A DNA stretch of 64,000 nucleotides from Tetraselmis striata (Eukaryota; Chlorophyta; Chlorodendrophyceae; Chlorodendrales; Chlorodendraceae): the NCBI GenBank assembly GCA_006384855.1, contig VCJN01000968.1, positions 1-64,000 of the forward strand, in the 5' to 3' direction. A program made the position numbers and the translations under genes. Shown one piece after another: positions 9,777 through 23,900 of this stretch (the first letter of the stretch is position 1; every line of letters begins with the position of its first letter). Below the pieces are notes generated by a model that was given only the letters and a program-made list of their open reading frames with translations, searched no databases and was not told where the DNA came from.

Positions 9777-12300
9777 ATGGGGGTCCACGGCCTGATGACA
9801 CTGCTGATGGAGCGCAAGGAGGCGGCGGGGCGGCCGGTGGTGCTGCACGAGCTGCCTCGCTGCGGGTCGGCCCCGCCCTCGGTGGCGGTGGACGCGCTGG
9901 CCTTCCTGCACTGGCTGCTCGCCGAACGTGACGACACCGGCGCGGCTGACACAGGCGCCTGCCACGGCGGTGCGCTTCTGGGTGGCGAGTACGCTGACAT
10001 CGATGCCGCGCTGCGCCGCGCAATCGCCTCGTTGTGCTACGACGGGGATATCGCCTCGTCCGGGCCGGCGGGCGGCAGCGGCGGCGGAGGCCCAGCGTCG
10101 CCTGCCCTCAGGCTGCGGCTGGCTTTCACGATGGACGCTGCGCCGCTGACGGCTGCCGGCGCGCCCAGGAAGCTGGACACCTGGACCAGCCGCGGCAAGG
10201 AGCGGCGGAGGAACGCGGCCAACCTGAGCGGTATTCTCGGCGGCGCGGCGGGGCAGCTGGGAGGCCGCTCGATGGGCAGCCTCCCCGTCACACCGGAGGC
10301 GGAGCTGCCGCGCACGCAGGAGATGGTACTGCCGGTCACGCAGATGCGTCTTCCATCAGCTTCCGAGGACATGCCTGGCCCCAGCGAGTTCTGCCTCGTT
10401 GCGGCCTCGGGTCCCAAGGACGCCGCGGCTTTGCCGGAGGCCGAGCGAGTGAAGCTTCCCAAACAGCTGCCGCGCGCTCGTGAGCCGCAGCAGCATTCCC
10501 ACCCACTTTCCCGTTTGTTCATTCGGTGGAGGGGATGTGACCTTGGGGGTGAGCATAGCGATCCTGCGGAGACGGGAGATATGGGGGGCACTGGGGGTTC
10601 ACGGGCGGCGTGCATCCGGTGGTCTCAGTGCAGGCGGAGGTGCCGCTCCCGCAGCTGGCGAGCTGGCAGCTGCGCGCCACAATACGCAGCGTCGTGCAAG
10701 AGGCGCAAGAGCGCGGCATCCCATCGCCGGTGAGCTTCCAGGTTGCCTTTGGCGAGGCGGACGAGCTGGCGGCGGCGCTGGTGGCCGGCGGGGAGGCAGT
10801 GGCGGTGCTGTCCTCCGACACGGACTTTGCGGTGATGGCAGACTGCGCGCTGCTACTGCTGCCGCTGCTGGACCTGCGGGAGGGGGAGCCGCCCACGGGC
10901 TGGCTGTTCACCCCCGACAGCGTGGCCGCCGTCCTGGGCGTGGAGGTCAGCCCCACCCCCCTTCTCCTGGCGGTGATAGTACAAGCAGTCTGACCGCATC
11001 CATATGCGGATGAATGAACCCCCCTGCCCTCTGCTGAGCAGGCTGCCAGCTTGCCGGACGTCGCGGCGCTCTGCGGCAACGACATCACCTCCCACATACT
11101 GGAGCAGACCGGTGCTGCCCCTCCCTCTGCCTGCAGCGCCTGGCCCGCCTACGCCGGCTGAGTGCCAGCAGCGGTACTGAGGATGTGCTGTGATGGCTGG
11201 GTAGACTTGCGCCGCGAGCTGGGGCTGCCAGGGAACCTCCGTGCGGCGCCAATGGAGGCTGCGGCTTGGGTGCGGTGCGCTATGGGCATGCGCCTGGAGC
11301 ACTCCAAGCAGGCGCGGGGCAGAGGCACCCAGCTACAGGAGGCGCTTACTGCCTCCAGGTGCGCCCTCCCCCCCCCCCCCCCCCCCCCCCCTCCCCATCC
11401 CTGATCCAGCGCGCAGCTCCCCCTGTGTAGCGCCCCTGAGCGCCGGCTGGCTGCTCTGCTCTTTGTAGGGCATTCTTCGAGTTGCCGCACGTTCCCCCGC
11501 CCCCGCCCCCGCTCCCTGAGGACCTACCCGGGGCGGACAATCCTGGGGAGGTGGCGCGTGTGCACGACTGGCTGGCGGAGCAGATGGCCTGCGGGGCGCT
11601 TCCGCCTTTTACACTGGCGGTGGCCGCCAACCGGCAGCACTGGGCGCCCCACAGGTGAGGATCAACAGGATTGGACCGCGGCATGCAGGGAACCTGCTGC
11701 CCATGACCCTGACATGGGACTCCGGGAGTTCCTCTGCGTCATCAACAGGGCGCGAGGGTGGTGGGGTTGGTGGTGGCGCGGCTGAGGGGCTGGTGTGCCT
11801 GCCCGGCTGTGGGGACGGTGCCAGGGTGGGCGACCAGCTGCATCTGCAAATGGAGCTCCGCCAGCACCGAAGGCTGCGCCAGCGGATGTACGCACTGCTG
11901 GGCTGCGGGGGCGCCGAGGTGACGGAGCGGACGCCCGCCGCCAGCCCCCGGAAACGGAGTCAACCCGCGCGGCGTTTGGCTGTCCCGGCGCACTTTCCCG
12001 AGCTGGGCGGGGACGGCGGTACTGGCAAAGGCCAAGGCATGGCCATCCCTTGCTGCTGGCAGCTGGCCGGCATGCCGATGGGTGCCGCCCGTCAGTTGTC
12101 GCTGCTGTTGCTGGGGGTGGCCGGGCTGCGGGAGGATGTGGCCTGCGCCCCCGCGCTTGCCGCCCTGCTGGCCGCCGACCCGCTGGCCACCGGGGATGCC
12201 GCCACCGCAACCGCTGCCCCCCTGCTGCGCTACCTCCTGCACGCGCTGGCCGCCGACACGAGCGAATATCGCCGAAAGGCCATGCAGCACCTGGCGGATT
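9777..12300 (+). other. Module 1: asteroid (ASTE1)-type XPG/PIN nuclease region
   Basis: Exon 1 begins MGVHGLMTLLMERKE, the XPG N-terminal signature in its asteroid form (MGIRGLM in animal ASTE1), followed by VAVDALAFLHWLL and GGEYADIDAALRRAI (animal: GGDYDSFADVV). Exon 2 carries the internal XPG signature FGEADELAAAL and VLSSDTDFAVM (animal: FSEADRDIM, VLSSDSDFCIF). Exon 3 has ALCGNDI (animal: LCGNDH). Acidic metal-binding positions are therefore mostly kept. Exon 1 also holds a long Ser/Pro/Ala-rich insert between the two halves. Later sequence (RQRMYALLG) resembles the asteroid C-terminal region. Animal ASTE1 is reported as a nuclease acting on single-stranded DNA overhangs; activity here is inferred. 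Confidence 0.75.
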
Positions 12301-15300
12301 GGGAGCTCTACGCACTGGCCGCCTCGCTGGCCGTCACCAGCAGCCCCCCGCCGCTGCCCCCGGGCCTTGCCGGCGCACTGGGCGCGCTGGAGGGCCGGCC
12401 GCCGCTGCGCCTGGTGCGCGCCGGCGTGGTGCTGCAGTCCGCGGCGGCGGCGGTCGCGGATTTGCTGGCGCTCACAGGCGTTGCGGGCGGGCGGGACAGC
12501 CCGGCGGCGCTGTACTCGGGCCGCGTACTGGCGCGCCTCTACTGCGCCGCTGCCCGGCAGGCACACGCCCGGGCGGAAGCGCCAGAGGCAGCAGAAACAG
12601 CACCGGCCATGGAGGCAGCAGTGGCAGTGGAGGCTGAGATATCAGAGGCAACAACGGCAATAGAGGCAGCGGAAACACCACAGACCGCAGCGGCAACAGA
12701 GGCAGCGCTGGCGGGTAGTGCGGCAGGCAGCCTGTGCGCTGGCTGGGACTGGACCTTTGGCGAGCTACTGCAAGGAGAGCAGGGCAAAGCTGCGGCAGCG
12801 CTGCTGGAGGCGGCGGCGTGGGGGCTGCCGGGGGGCGCCCTGCCGCAGGCGGCCCTGCTGCGCGGCGACGCGGCGAAGGCGGCCGCGGAAGAGGTGCTGC
12901 GTCACTGCCGCAGCGTGGAGCTCGCCGGCACCCCCAGCCCATCCCCCGCCCCTACCGCCACCCCAATCCCCGCCCCCATTGCCACCCCTACCCCCGCCCC
13001 TGCCCCTGCCCCCGCCACCCCAGGCTCAGCCCCGCTCCCATCGGCAACACCACCACCCAAAAGCGCCGAGACTGGCGTCGGAGGGAGCGAATCCCCAGCC
13101 GCCGCGCAAACAACTTGTAGGGTGTTAGGTTTCTCGCCAAGCCCTACCTTTAAGCCCCTCTCCAACCCGCGGCGGGCGGCGCTGCGCTCCGTGCCGGCCG
13201 ACCCTGGCAAGAAGGCCCGAGTACTCGCAACCGCGACGAAGGTGTCCGCCACCAAGGAGCTGCGCCACTGCCTCCCCGTCCCGCTGGCAAGCAGCCTCCC
13301 GCCAGCCGCCGCCCCCACCGTCCCGGCCGCAACCCCACCGCCAGCAACAACGCCGCCCCCGCCCGGCGGCGCCTTGGGCCGCGGCGGGGGCGACCGCGGG
13401 GTGAGCGCCGACCCGCAGAAGGCGGCGCTGCGCTCGGTGCTGGAGGCCCTGGACAAGCCGGAGCTGGCGCTGCGGCCGCCCCCGCCGCCCCGGCCGGAGG
13501 TCCCTCCCGCCGCGTCATCGCCGCCAGCGCGGCGCCCGCCACCCCCGGAGAGCAGCGCGGCGCTGGCGGGCCTGGCGGTGTGGGAGCACCGCGGCGCGAT
13601 TGTGGAGCGCGTGTGGGGGCCGGACGGGCGCCTGCGCGGCGGAGCCCTCTGCATCGCCGGCGACACCGGGTGGGGGCAGCCGCCTCTCGCTTGCTCCTTC
13701 TCATCGGCATCGCCCCATCAAGTGATATTTACGTGGGTGTTTGGGCGGGGCAAACGCACCCACAAAAACCCCCGGACATGAGCCTCAACGCCAGCTGGCA
13801 TGCAACCTATGAGAGCATTCGCTCTAGTTCTAGTACGGGTGCCGGCGCGACTACAAGAGCATCACAACCCGCGCTGCCCTGCACAGCTCAAACGTAGACG
13901 GATCAATCCCGGAATCATAACTTGCTTAGAACAATTTTCCGGCACCGCCTGTCTGGGAGGTTTTCTGGGTTGTTATACTCGCTTCGGCACTTGTATTTAT
14001 AAATATATATATATATTTGTATGTATATATATATATATGTATGTATATATACACGCATATCCACTAGCGATTTTGGTGACGTCTTCTATTCATGGCAATA
14101 CTTGATGAGGTGGTCTTCACAAGACGAGGTGGTCCCTCGGCGTCTCCACACACAAAAGCCCCCACACACACACACACACACCTGTGTACAAGTGCTCAAA
14201 ATATGCGTTATGTACAGTTCTTTAACTTCTCCTCCCCCCTCCCCGCTCCCCCTGGCCAGCCATGATAGGCTTTGACGCACCCGGGCAGTAAGCCACTATG
14301 GAAGAGGGGGAGAAGGGGGGGGGGGGGGCTTCATGTTGATGCGCTGACGTCTGCGCCCCGTGCTCGCCCCACAGCTGTGGCAAGTCCACCGTGGTGCCGC
14401 TGGTGCTGCTGCGCGAGGCGCAGCGGCGCGGGCAGGCGGGCCGCGTGGTGGTGGCGCAGCCTCGCCGCCTCGCCGCCGTCTCCCTGGCGCGCCGGGTGGC
14501 CTCCCAGCTGGGGGAGCCGCTGGGCGACACAGTGGGCTACGCCATCTCGCGCGACGCCGCCGCCTCGCGCGGCACGCGGCTCCTCTTCGTCACCACAGGC
14601 GAGCCGCCCCTCCCCCCCCCCCCTCCGCGATGCACCAGCCGCATCAACGCGAGCGCTCCTGTGAGCGCCACCTATGCATGGTCACCGCCTTACAGGTGCG
14701 GGCGCCATGCTAAGGTCGCTGCGAATAGGAGCCGTAGCTCAGGCCCTATGGTCTCTTAGGTGCTTAAGTGATGAGGGCTCTTAGGTACGTCGGCCTCCGC
14801 AGTGGAATCGGCATGCTCTACACTGTATCTGTGTTGCCGTGAATCATCATTCCCTTTCCGGGCCGTATAGCAGCATTCCTGTTGATGCTGCGCGTGCCAA
14901 GTCGCCTGTGAGAACCTTTGCTATGGCACGCCCAAATCTGGTCTGGCATGCAACCTACAGGGACAGGTGGCCCAGCTCCGTCTGCATTGGACCTCTGGCG
15001 AGTAGAGCGCAGCCCCTAAGGCTCTGGGGGGTGGTAGGGTATCGGTCGGTGCTAGGGTGTCGGGCAGATTCCAACAAGGGCGGCCCCGTGTTCGAGTGCT
15101 GATCGCACCGGCGCCCGCGGTGTGTGTCATCCGTGTGTATATTGCAGTGCCATGGCGGCGGTGGGCGGTGTAGATCACACCCGCAATGGCAGCACCATAC
15201 AGAGACACGAGGCATGGGCCAGCTGGAACAAGTAGTAAAACAGCGCCGTGTCATGTGTCATTCGTTGTTTCACACGTCAGTCGCGTGTTGTGTCGGCCCG

Positions 15301-18300
15301 GCTGAGTGCCCCCCCCCCCCCCCTGGCGCAGGCTACCTGCTTGAGAAGCTGTCCCACGACCCGGGCTGGCTGGGCGGCTGCTTGCACATCGTGCTGGACG
15401 AAGCGCACGAGCGCAGCGCGGACATGGACCTGCTGGCCATGCTGCTGCGCGCGCTCAAGGCGGGCGCCGCGCACCGGAGCGGCCGCCCGCACCTCACCGT
15501 CATGTCCGCCACGCTGCAGGCGGCCGTCTTCGCGCGCTACTTCGCCGCGCCGCCGCTGGCGGGGACCACCGGCATCGGCGCGCGGGTGCTGGAGGTGCCG
15601 CGCGGCGGCGGCGATGAGGAGGCGCCGCTGGTGGTGGGGGGGCGGCGCTTCCCGGTGGCGGAGCTCTGCCTGGACAGCCTGGCCGCCCCCACCGAGGAGA
15701 GCTGCGACACGCTCAGCGCGATGGGCCTCCTGGACGCCGTCCGCCACCCCAAGGTGGGCGCGGCCCCCGCCAGCAGCGCGGCCGGTGATGCAGCGTCTGT
15801 GGGGGTTAGGGTGTCTAGGGCATTAGGGTATCCAGGGCATCAAGCTGCGGCCCTGTCATCCACCTCAAGGCAAATATGAATCTAGGGCTATAGGGTCTGC
15901 AATCTAGGGTATCACCTGTAGGATATAAAACGCGTCGTTGGAGGAAATTAATACCCTATACCCTAAGGGTGTCAGGGAATGACCTAGGGCATCCCGGTCT
16001 CCACATTGTCTCTTGAGATTAGGGTGTCTAGGGCATTGGGGTAACCAGGGCATCGGGCTGCGGCTCGTCACCCTTGCAGCCAGATGGTGAATCGATGAGT
16101 CTTGTCTAGGGTATAAGGGTCTGGCATCTAGAGTTGTGCATGTATAAGATATTGCATACTCAGGGATACTAATACCCTAATACCCTAGGGGGGTTGGGCA
16201 ATACCTTAGGGTGGGGGGGGGGGGGGGGGGGCACCCCGGTCCCCAGAGGGTCTCTAGAGCATTAGGGTATCAGGGGATCAGTCACGGTGCCTGCCACTGC
16301 GTACTTTACACCCCTCAGCGCCTCGTCCCCCACCAATGCAGCGCTGCCCTGACTGCTGCGCTGTCCGGTGGCCGCTTGTTTTTGGGGGGGGGGGGATGGA
16401 ATTAATGGGGCGGCACAGGTGGTGCAGCTGGCGGCGGCGCTGCTCCGCGCGGGGACGGGGCTGGGACGGCCGCAGCTGAGCGACGGCGCGGCGGCGCTGG
16501 GCGCGGAGCTGGGGGTGCGCGCGGGCATGGCGGGGCACGGCGTCCTGCTGTTTGCGCCGGGGCTGGCGGAGATTGGTGCGCTGCAGGCGGCGGTGGAGGC
16601 GGCGGCGTGCGGCGCGGGGGTGGGCGACCGCGTGCACGGTTGCGTGCTCCACTCGCTGGTGCCGGCCGAGGAGCAGGAGGCCGCGCTCGCGCCCCCGCCG
16701 GAGGGCTGCTTCAAGGTGCCCCCCATCTTCCCCCTCCGCTTTCCTCCTCCCACCCCACCGGCTGGCAGGGAGACGGGAACGCCAGCGCCGGGGAGGGTGG
16801 CGGGGAGCGCCGGCCGCTTCCACCTTGGCAAAGTTGTGCATCCGCGCCCCCGCATCAAACACAAGTCGTTCCGTGGGTGTGTCATTGAGACGATCGTACC
16901 GCCGTACGGGTGCGGGCGCGGTTATAAGAGCGCGGCGAGTGGCGAGCTGCCCGACCTGCCAGGCGTCAAATGTCGGCGGCGGAACTATAGCGAATGTCTC
17001 TATCATCGGTTGCGTCCAAGCCGATTTCGAGGGTTGGAATAAGGCGGGCTCAACCCGCTTGCTGAGCGCAACCCTCTAGGTGCGCCACCGCCCGTAGTTC
17101 CCGATAGTCACGGTGTCATTGCAGCCACTGCGGCGCCCCGCAGCTCCGCCTCACGCAGGACGCGCGCCGTGTCCGTCCAGGGTCGGTGTCTGTGACGGGG
17201 AACCCGTCCACAGCCCCCGGGGGATGGGGTGTAATCGCCCGCCTGGTGGGACGCTGGGGGTGTAGCGCGCCGGGCTGAGGGGAGCGGTGCTGAGCGGCGT
17301 TGGGCGGTGCCCTAAACCCTAAGCCTAATCCCTAAATGTCTAAACCCTAAACCAGGCAGCCGTAGTGCCGGGTGCTGAGGGGGTCATGAGAACACTCCGA
17401 GTACGAAGCTGCGCGCTGCCGGTCAGACGAACCATCTACGAAACCTCAGCGCCTGTTCCTGCAGGTTGCAGGCAGGCTCGCGTTACTATAGTGGTCGCGC
17501 TGCGGGCTCTTGTTATGGGTGCTCCAGCGTGGCGTAAGTAGGCCGCGGCACAGGAGAACAGGACACAGCAGGAGGCGAGGCACCTCCAAAGTCGCGGCTG
17601 GATGGCTGGATGGGCGAGGCGCGCCTGACGCCGGGCCCGGTGGCGCCGCGATGCAGGTGGTGCTGGCGACCAACGTGGCGGAGAGCAGCATCACCATCCC
17701 CGACATCGGCGTCGTCATCGACTTTTGCCTGCAGCGCGTCTCCTCCTACGACGAGGCGCGCGCCATGCCCACGCTCGGCCTTGCCTGGTGCGACCCCCCC
17801 CCCCCCCCCCCCCCCCTTCTCCTCCACCCCCAGGTGCCCTCCACATCCGGATTCAGCCGCCCCAAACCAGCCCCGGCCAAGCCACCGCACTACGGAGGTC
17901 GCTGGTCCTGCAGCACCTCCCAGCTATATGGGTCCAGTTCTGGGTGAAGGTCTAAATCTAGGTATATTTGTTAAGGGATATGGGTAAATTCACATGTTTT
18001 ATAAATGTATAGGTCAGGATATAGGTACAGGGGATCGGTCTAGGTCAATTTATATGTCCATTTATTGGTATGTAAAGGTAAAGGTGTAGGTAAATAGGCA
18101 TGTTACACGTACATATGTAGGTATGTAAAGGTATTAGACATGTGCAGTACTATAATGGTAAACTTATGGGGATATTGAGAGGTGTGTAATAAAGGGAGAA
18201 GTGCAGGCATAGATACATCTGCATGTACATGTGTACAGGTGTGGTGTTTTTGTATGTTTATGCACAGGCATGGATGTGTGCGCCATAGGAGTGCTGGTAC

Positions 18301-20865
18301 AGTATTGTCAGGTATCCCTCCCGACGGCGCCGCCCTGCCTGTGCCGCGCCACCCGCAGGAGCAGCGGCGCCAGCAAGGCGCAACGGGGCGGGCGCGCGGG
18401 GCGTGTGGCGCCCGGCGCAGCGCTGCGCATCGTGACAGCCGCCGCGGCCGCGAGCCACCCGCCGTTCGACCCGTCCGAGCTGCTGCGCGCCAGCCTGGAC
18501 CGCCCGCTGCTGCGCATGACGGCGCACATGGCGCACCTGGGGACGCCCGCCCAGCTGCTGGCCGCCACGCCGCAGCCGCCCGAGGCGACCCGGGTGGAGG
18601 CCGCCCTCGCGCAGCTGCGCGCCACCGGCTGCCTCACCGCCACAGGTCCCCACCTCCATCCCCACAATCATTGTGAACACCATTCATTTGGCTTTACAGC
18701 CCCGAAGACAGTTTCACATCTGGTTGGCATCTTCGTTTGAGGTGTTGGTGGTGTCACCCGGGAGAGCGCACAAACATCCGCTGGTGTGCCATGTGTGTTT
18801 GACCGCCCCAGCACCCAACGGACGGTCTCGCTACCGGTCCGGGTGCCGGCGCACTCGCTGAAAGCCCTTACCTGGTTGATGCGTTTGTCCTTTGGAGCTC
18901 GAATGAGACCATGGTCTACAATGGCTATGCCGGACCTACGACGGCAGTTGGCGCAAGATGTAGAGTGCTGGGGCGGCTGCGGACAATAATACAACCCGGG
19001 GCAAACTCTGCTTTACTTTACTTTCTCAAACGAACATTATAAGTTGCGAAGCTGAGGAAGTGCCGACAGGCAGACCCAGAAAGCCGCTTCCTGCCTGTGT
19101 CTGGAAATTGCGTTGGCACCTGCAGCGATAGATGGTGTGATGCGGTAATCCGTTAGGAGGCAATCCGTTACATTGCCTTGGCGGTGGTATCTTAGTCATC
19201 CAGATATACTAGACCATTAACGTTGCGATCGATTATTGATTGCTGTACTACCATCCCCCGCGCCGATTCACTACACCGCCGACTTGCTGCCACGGGGAAG
19301 AGTCCGGGTAAACTACGGGCAGTAGCCGAATACATTGCAGTCATGTAGGGTACATGCGAGGCATTGCGAGGATGGCCCCATACTACCAGTGTACCCGCAA
19401 GGATTTCAAAATATCTACATAGTATATATGCACATGTAAATACATGTACGAATGTGTATATATATGATGTTATATCTATATATGCGGTGCATGTACAGGT
19501 ATATATACTCTATATATATATATATGTTCTATGTAGTTATCTTATATCGTTATCAATGTGTATGTAAACAGACAAATGAGGACTACACACTATCTGTAGT
19601 TGCGCCACGTATGATATCTTCATTGCTTTCAATCTATTGCCAAATAAGATGCTGGCCCCCGCCCCTCCTGGCAACAACATCCCCAGCGAACCCGAAGCGC
19701 GGTTACGTTCCGGGATGTCTATTGCGAGGCTGCGGAGGGAGGGCCAATGCGGTACCGCTGGAAGCCGCGGCACCAGCTGCCTTGGCCCCGGCCTGACTGC
19801 CCGTTTACCTGGTGTTGCCCGTCCGCCCGTGCTGGGCCAGGCTGCGTGACGGCGCTGGGCCACTTTGCGGTGTCGCTGCCGCTGAGCGTGGCGCTCGCGC
19901 GCCTGGTGTTCCTGGGATGCCTGAGCGCGCACTGCGAGGCGGACTGCCTGGTGATGGCGGCGGGGCTGGGCCTGTCCCCCGAGCCGTACGCGCTGCCGCA
20001 CCGCCCGCTCGCCCGCAGCGCGGCCGACTTCCTCGCCGGCGTGCACGCGTCGCAGGGCGCGCGAGCGCGCGCCGACGCGGGCCTGTACAGTGAGCCGCTC
20101 GGCCTGCGCCGGCTGTACGCGCAGTGGCTGGAGGGGCCGGCCAGCCGGCAGTGGGCCGCCGCGCAGGGCTGCTCCCACACGCGGTAGGGCCAAGCCCCCC
20201 ACCCCGCCGCCCCGCCTCTACCGGCTCCGCATCCATCCTCTGGCCGGCCGCCCGCACCCTCCCCGGCCACCGCAGTCCATGCCGGAAGGGGTGACGTGGG
20301 GATGGGTCGCGTTGGTGTGCGGATGGAGCGCTGCGCCTCGGCCGCTCTTGACGCTGGCTGAGCCTGTATTCCGGGCCGGCCGTCCCCCACCCCCCCCCCC
20401 CCCCGGGTCCCGCAGGTTGCGCCAGTTTGACAGCCTGGTGGCGGAGCTGGCGGTGCGTGTGTTGGCTGCGGCGCACCGCTCTCGCGGGAAAGGAGGGCGA
20501 GGCGGCCGAGGCGGCACAGCCCCGGGGGGCGGCGGCGGTGCGGAGGGCAGCGGCAGCTGGGCGCTGAGCGCCGCCCAGGAGGGACGGCTGGGGTGGCTGG
20601 CCGGCCGCGCGCGGGGGCGTCGGGCCGCCTCCGCCTCCGCCGCCGCGCCGCCGCTGTTCTGCGCGGACGCGGACCTACTGCGCGCGCTGCTGGCCGCCTC
20701 CTTCGCGGGCGGCGTGATGGCAGGGCAGCGCGAGGCGCCGCACCCGTCGCTGGTGAAGCGGCTTGCGGGGCAGGGGATGGCGCCCTCACGCACGCTGCGT
20801 ATGCGCCTGCTGCCCCCGCGCCTACGGGATGCCGCCAAGGCATCGCCCCCCCCCCCCCCCCATTA

Positions 20866-20901
<36 letters not shown>

Positions 20902-23900
20902 CCTCACTGCCTTCCTGCAACACCTGCAGCAGCATCTGATGTGTGTGGCGGGGGGGGGGGGGGGGGGCTGCATGCGGTTAAAAAGGGTGAGATCTTCGCC
21001 CAGTGGAGGGGCTAGCGAACACAACCCTGCCAATACTACTGATACCATGCGCTACATCTGACACTTCACATCGTCAGTGTGTTTCTTTATCTAGGTACGT
21101 ATAGATAGGTGAATAATGTGTATGGGCCGGAGCATGTGTTCATGTTTATGTCTGGGTGTAGTAGATGTAGGCCAGAGCGTGGGTGCAGTAGGGGATAGTA
21201 TTAAGGTAATGTTCCACATCCAGGCCTGCAGGATACTTGCTATCCTTTCATGATCGCCCTCTCCCATCAAGTGCCCCTACGACGTTCACCCGTTACCTCG
21301 ACCAGCAATTGGTCGAGAGGGAGTGCATCCATCTCTAGTCGGGGTGGGTTGCAACCCGCAGGAGCGACAACAACCTGTATATCTCTCTCGACACGGAACA
21401 CACATGGCCGGGCATCCACACCGTTGGGGCAAAAGGGGGCTGAGCGAGCCTGCGGGTGTGTGTGTGTGTGTGTACGGCGCGCCGGAGGTGCAGCGGCTGG
21501 TACAGCACGCGGTCGGCGCGCCGGCGGTGTCGCGCTGCGTCGTCGGCAGCGGCGGGGAGGCGCTGGTGGAGTTCTCCGAGGAGGGGGCGGACGGCGCCGG
21601 CGGAGGCGGCGAATCAGGTGACGACGGCGGCGCCCCGCACCCCGCCGCCCAGTAGTCAGTATTGATGGGGGCCGAGCTGTGGAATCGATGTACAATCTGG
21701 ATTGGACGCGTCGAGCGGGGTCGCCGGCGTGGCGGCTTGAGAATCGCTCAAACGCAACGAGGATAGGATGATGTCATTTCGTCAAGTCCCGACATGGCCG
21801 CATCAACGCCGGACCCGACCGCCTCTCCTCGATGCACCGGGCGCGCCGTCCCGGTGTTTGTGATGCGCCAGAGGATTGATTGGGCCCAAGGGGCGCAAAG
21901 TACACGGACACGGTGGTGGACTGCGGCGCCGTCCGTCGGTGTTTTGTGGGTTTAGAGCTCTGCCGGGGAGCCTCAGTCAGGCGTCGCGAGGCAGCCGCTG
22001 CACAATGGCGGCACCCACCCACCCGCCCGCGCCCGCCGCCACGGGGCCCACTGACGCCTACCCGGGGGTCTTCCTCCCCGCCAAGCAGGGCCCGCTACAG
22101 CAACCGAGAGGGGGGGGGGGGGGGGGGGGGGGGGCTGCGCGGGCCTGAAGGAAAACAGCAGGCGGACACCTACCCGACCAAGTTTTAGGGTTTTAGAAAT
22201 GTTTTTAAGGTTTTAGAAACGGTTTTAGAAACCCAAAACCCTAAATACGGACAATTGAAAAAACTTAAGCCGCCATATCACGGGGCCCGCCTGGTGGCAG
22301 CCCTGCCGAGGCGAGTGTCGTCGGGCCTGCACAGGTCGTGTTTATGTAGGGTATGTTAGGCTTGCTAGTTTGAACCCCGCCCCTCCCCCCCCCCCCCCCC
22401 GGCCTTCCCCGGTAAACAGACCTGCTGGGGGACCTGCCCGGCACTGCCAAGCTGCTGGTGGCGGCGGGCAACGGCCGGCTGTTCCGGCTTCGGCTGCCTA
22501 ACCCGGCGCACCCCGCTCCGCCGGGCGCCGCGGAGGCGGAGGAGGCGGAGGTGAACGCCGGCCGGCTGGACTGGGCGGGCGGCCTGCGATGGGCGGCGCT
22601 GGCATGCGGCCGGCCCGCGGCGCCGGGCTGGCGCGCGCCGCTCTTCGCCGCTGCCGACAACGGCCGAGGCGGCGGGGCGGCGCCGCCCCGGTGCGGCGGC
22701 TACTGGGCGGTGGCGGCCGGCTTTGTGGACGTGCGCGAGAGCGGCGCGCTGCGGGCAGCCGCTGTCAGCCTGCTGCCCTCGCGAGGCGCGCTGGGCCTCA
22801 TGATGGTGCGCCCCCCGACCCGAACACCCACACCGGTTGGAAATTCAGTCATTAGCCTCTAATTAGTGTTGCAGAATGCTCCGGCAATGTACTCATTGAC
22901 TGTAACGGAGCGTCACCTACCCAGGGCTTTCCGTAAATAGATCCCTGACTAAACGGCCGTCGTAGAGACGCTGCAAGGGTTTCACTGTTGCCAGTCCTGT
23001 ACCGGGGACGGGAAAACACCCACAGCTTCCTCCCCGCCATGGGTTCATTCCCTGGCACGCAACATGGGCCTCGCGGGGTTTTCGCGGCATCATCAGGGTT
23101 CACTCAAACCCTAAATACCATACGGAGAGTTCGTACGCAGGTAGTTGTCCCGACGGACAAAGCGAGCACTCACCTGCCTGCTTCAGGTCATATGCAGACG
23201 AAACTATGGCAGAAATATGGCGAACATTCTTTGAAAGGTTGCACGCAGGCCCATTCGAAGCTCCTATCTGTCGGTGCATTGGCCGTATACCCGTTTCGCA
23301 TCGAAAAGCGGCCTCCAATTTTGTTTCGCCCCCGGGACAGGACTGGCAACATTGCTCCCTGCGCCCCGCCATGCATAGGGGCGAGAGGGCGGGAGCGGGA
23401 GGGGCTTAGGGTATTTTGGGTCCGTATACCCTACGCATACTTTAGGCCACCCTATACCCTACGCACTTTACCCTGCTCAGAATTGGTGTTTCTCTGTGTG
23501 CAGCGCGGTGCTCTCCACCCCCTAGGGTCTAGGGTCTAAGGGTTTCGAACCCCAAAACAAATCGGCACAGTGGTGTGGTGTGGTGTGGGAGCGTGACGCC
23601 GCGGTGCCTTCCGCCGCTGCGCCCTCAGGTGCTGGCCAGCGTGCCGGCCCCGCCGGAGCTGCGCGTGTGCGTGGAGCGCCGCCTCATGGGGGAGAGCGAC
23701 GGCGGCAGGGGCGGTGATGGCGACGGTGAAGGCGGGGGCGTGCGGCCGCTGCGCGTGGGCGGGCTCATGGTGGGCGGGCGCCCGCTGCCGCTGAGCCCCG
23801 CCTGGATGGGCGAGGAGGAGCTCGCGGCGGTGGAGGGGCTGCGCGCCACGATCGGGGCCGCGCTGCTCGGCTCGCTCCCGGACCCGGACGCCCTGCTGCA

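Noticed and set aside
11662..13710. Minus-strand frames of 150-270 codons opposite the helicase-fusion exon
   Set aside because: GC-rich antisense frames; the plus frame carries the family motifs and phase-consistent splicing.
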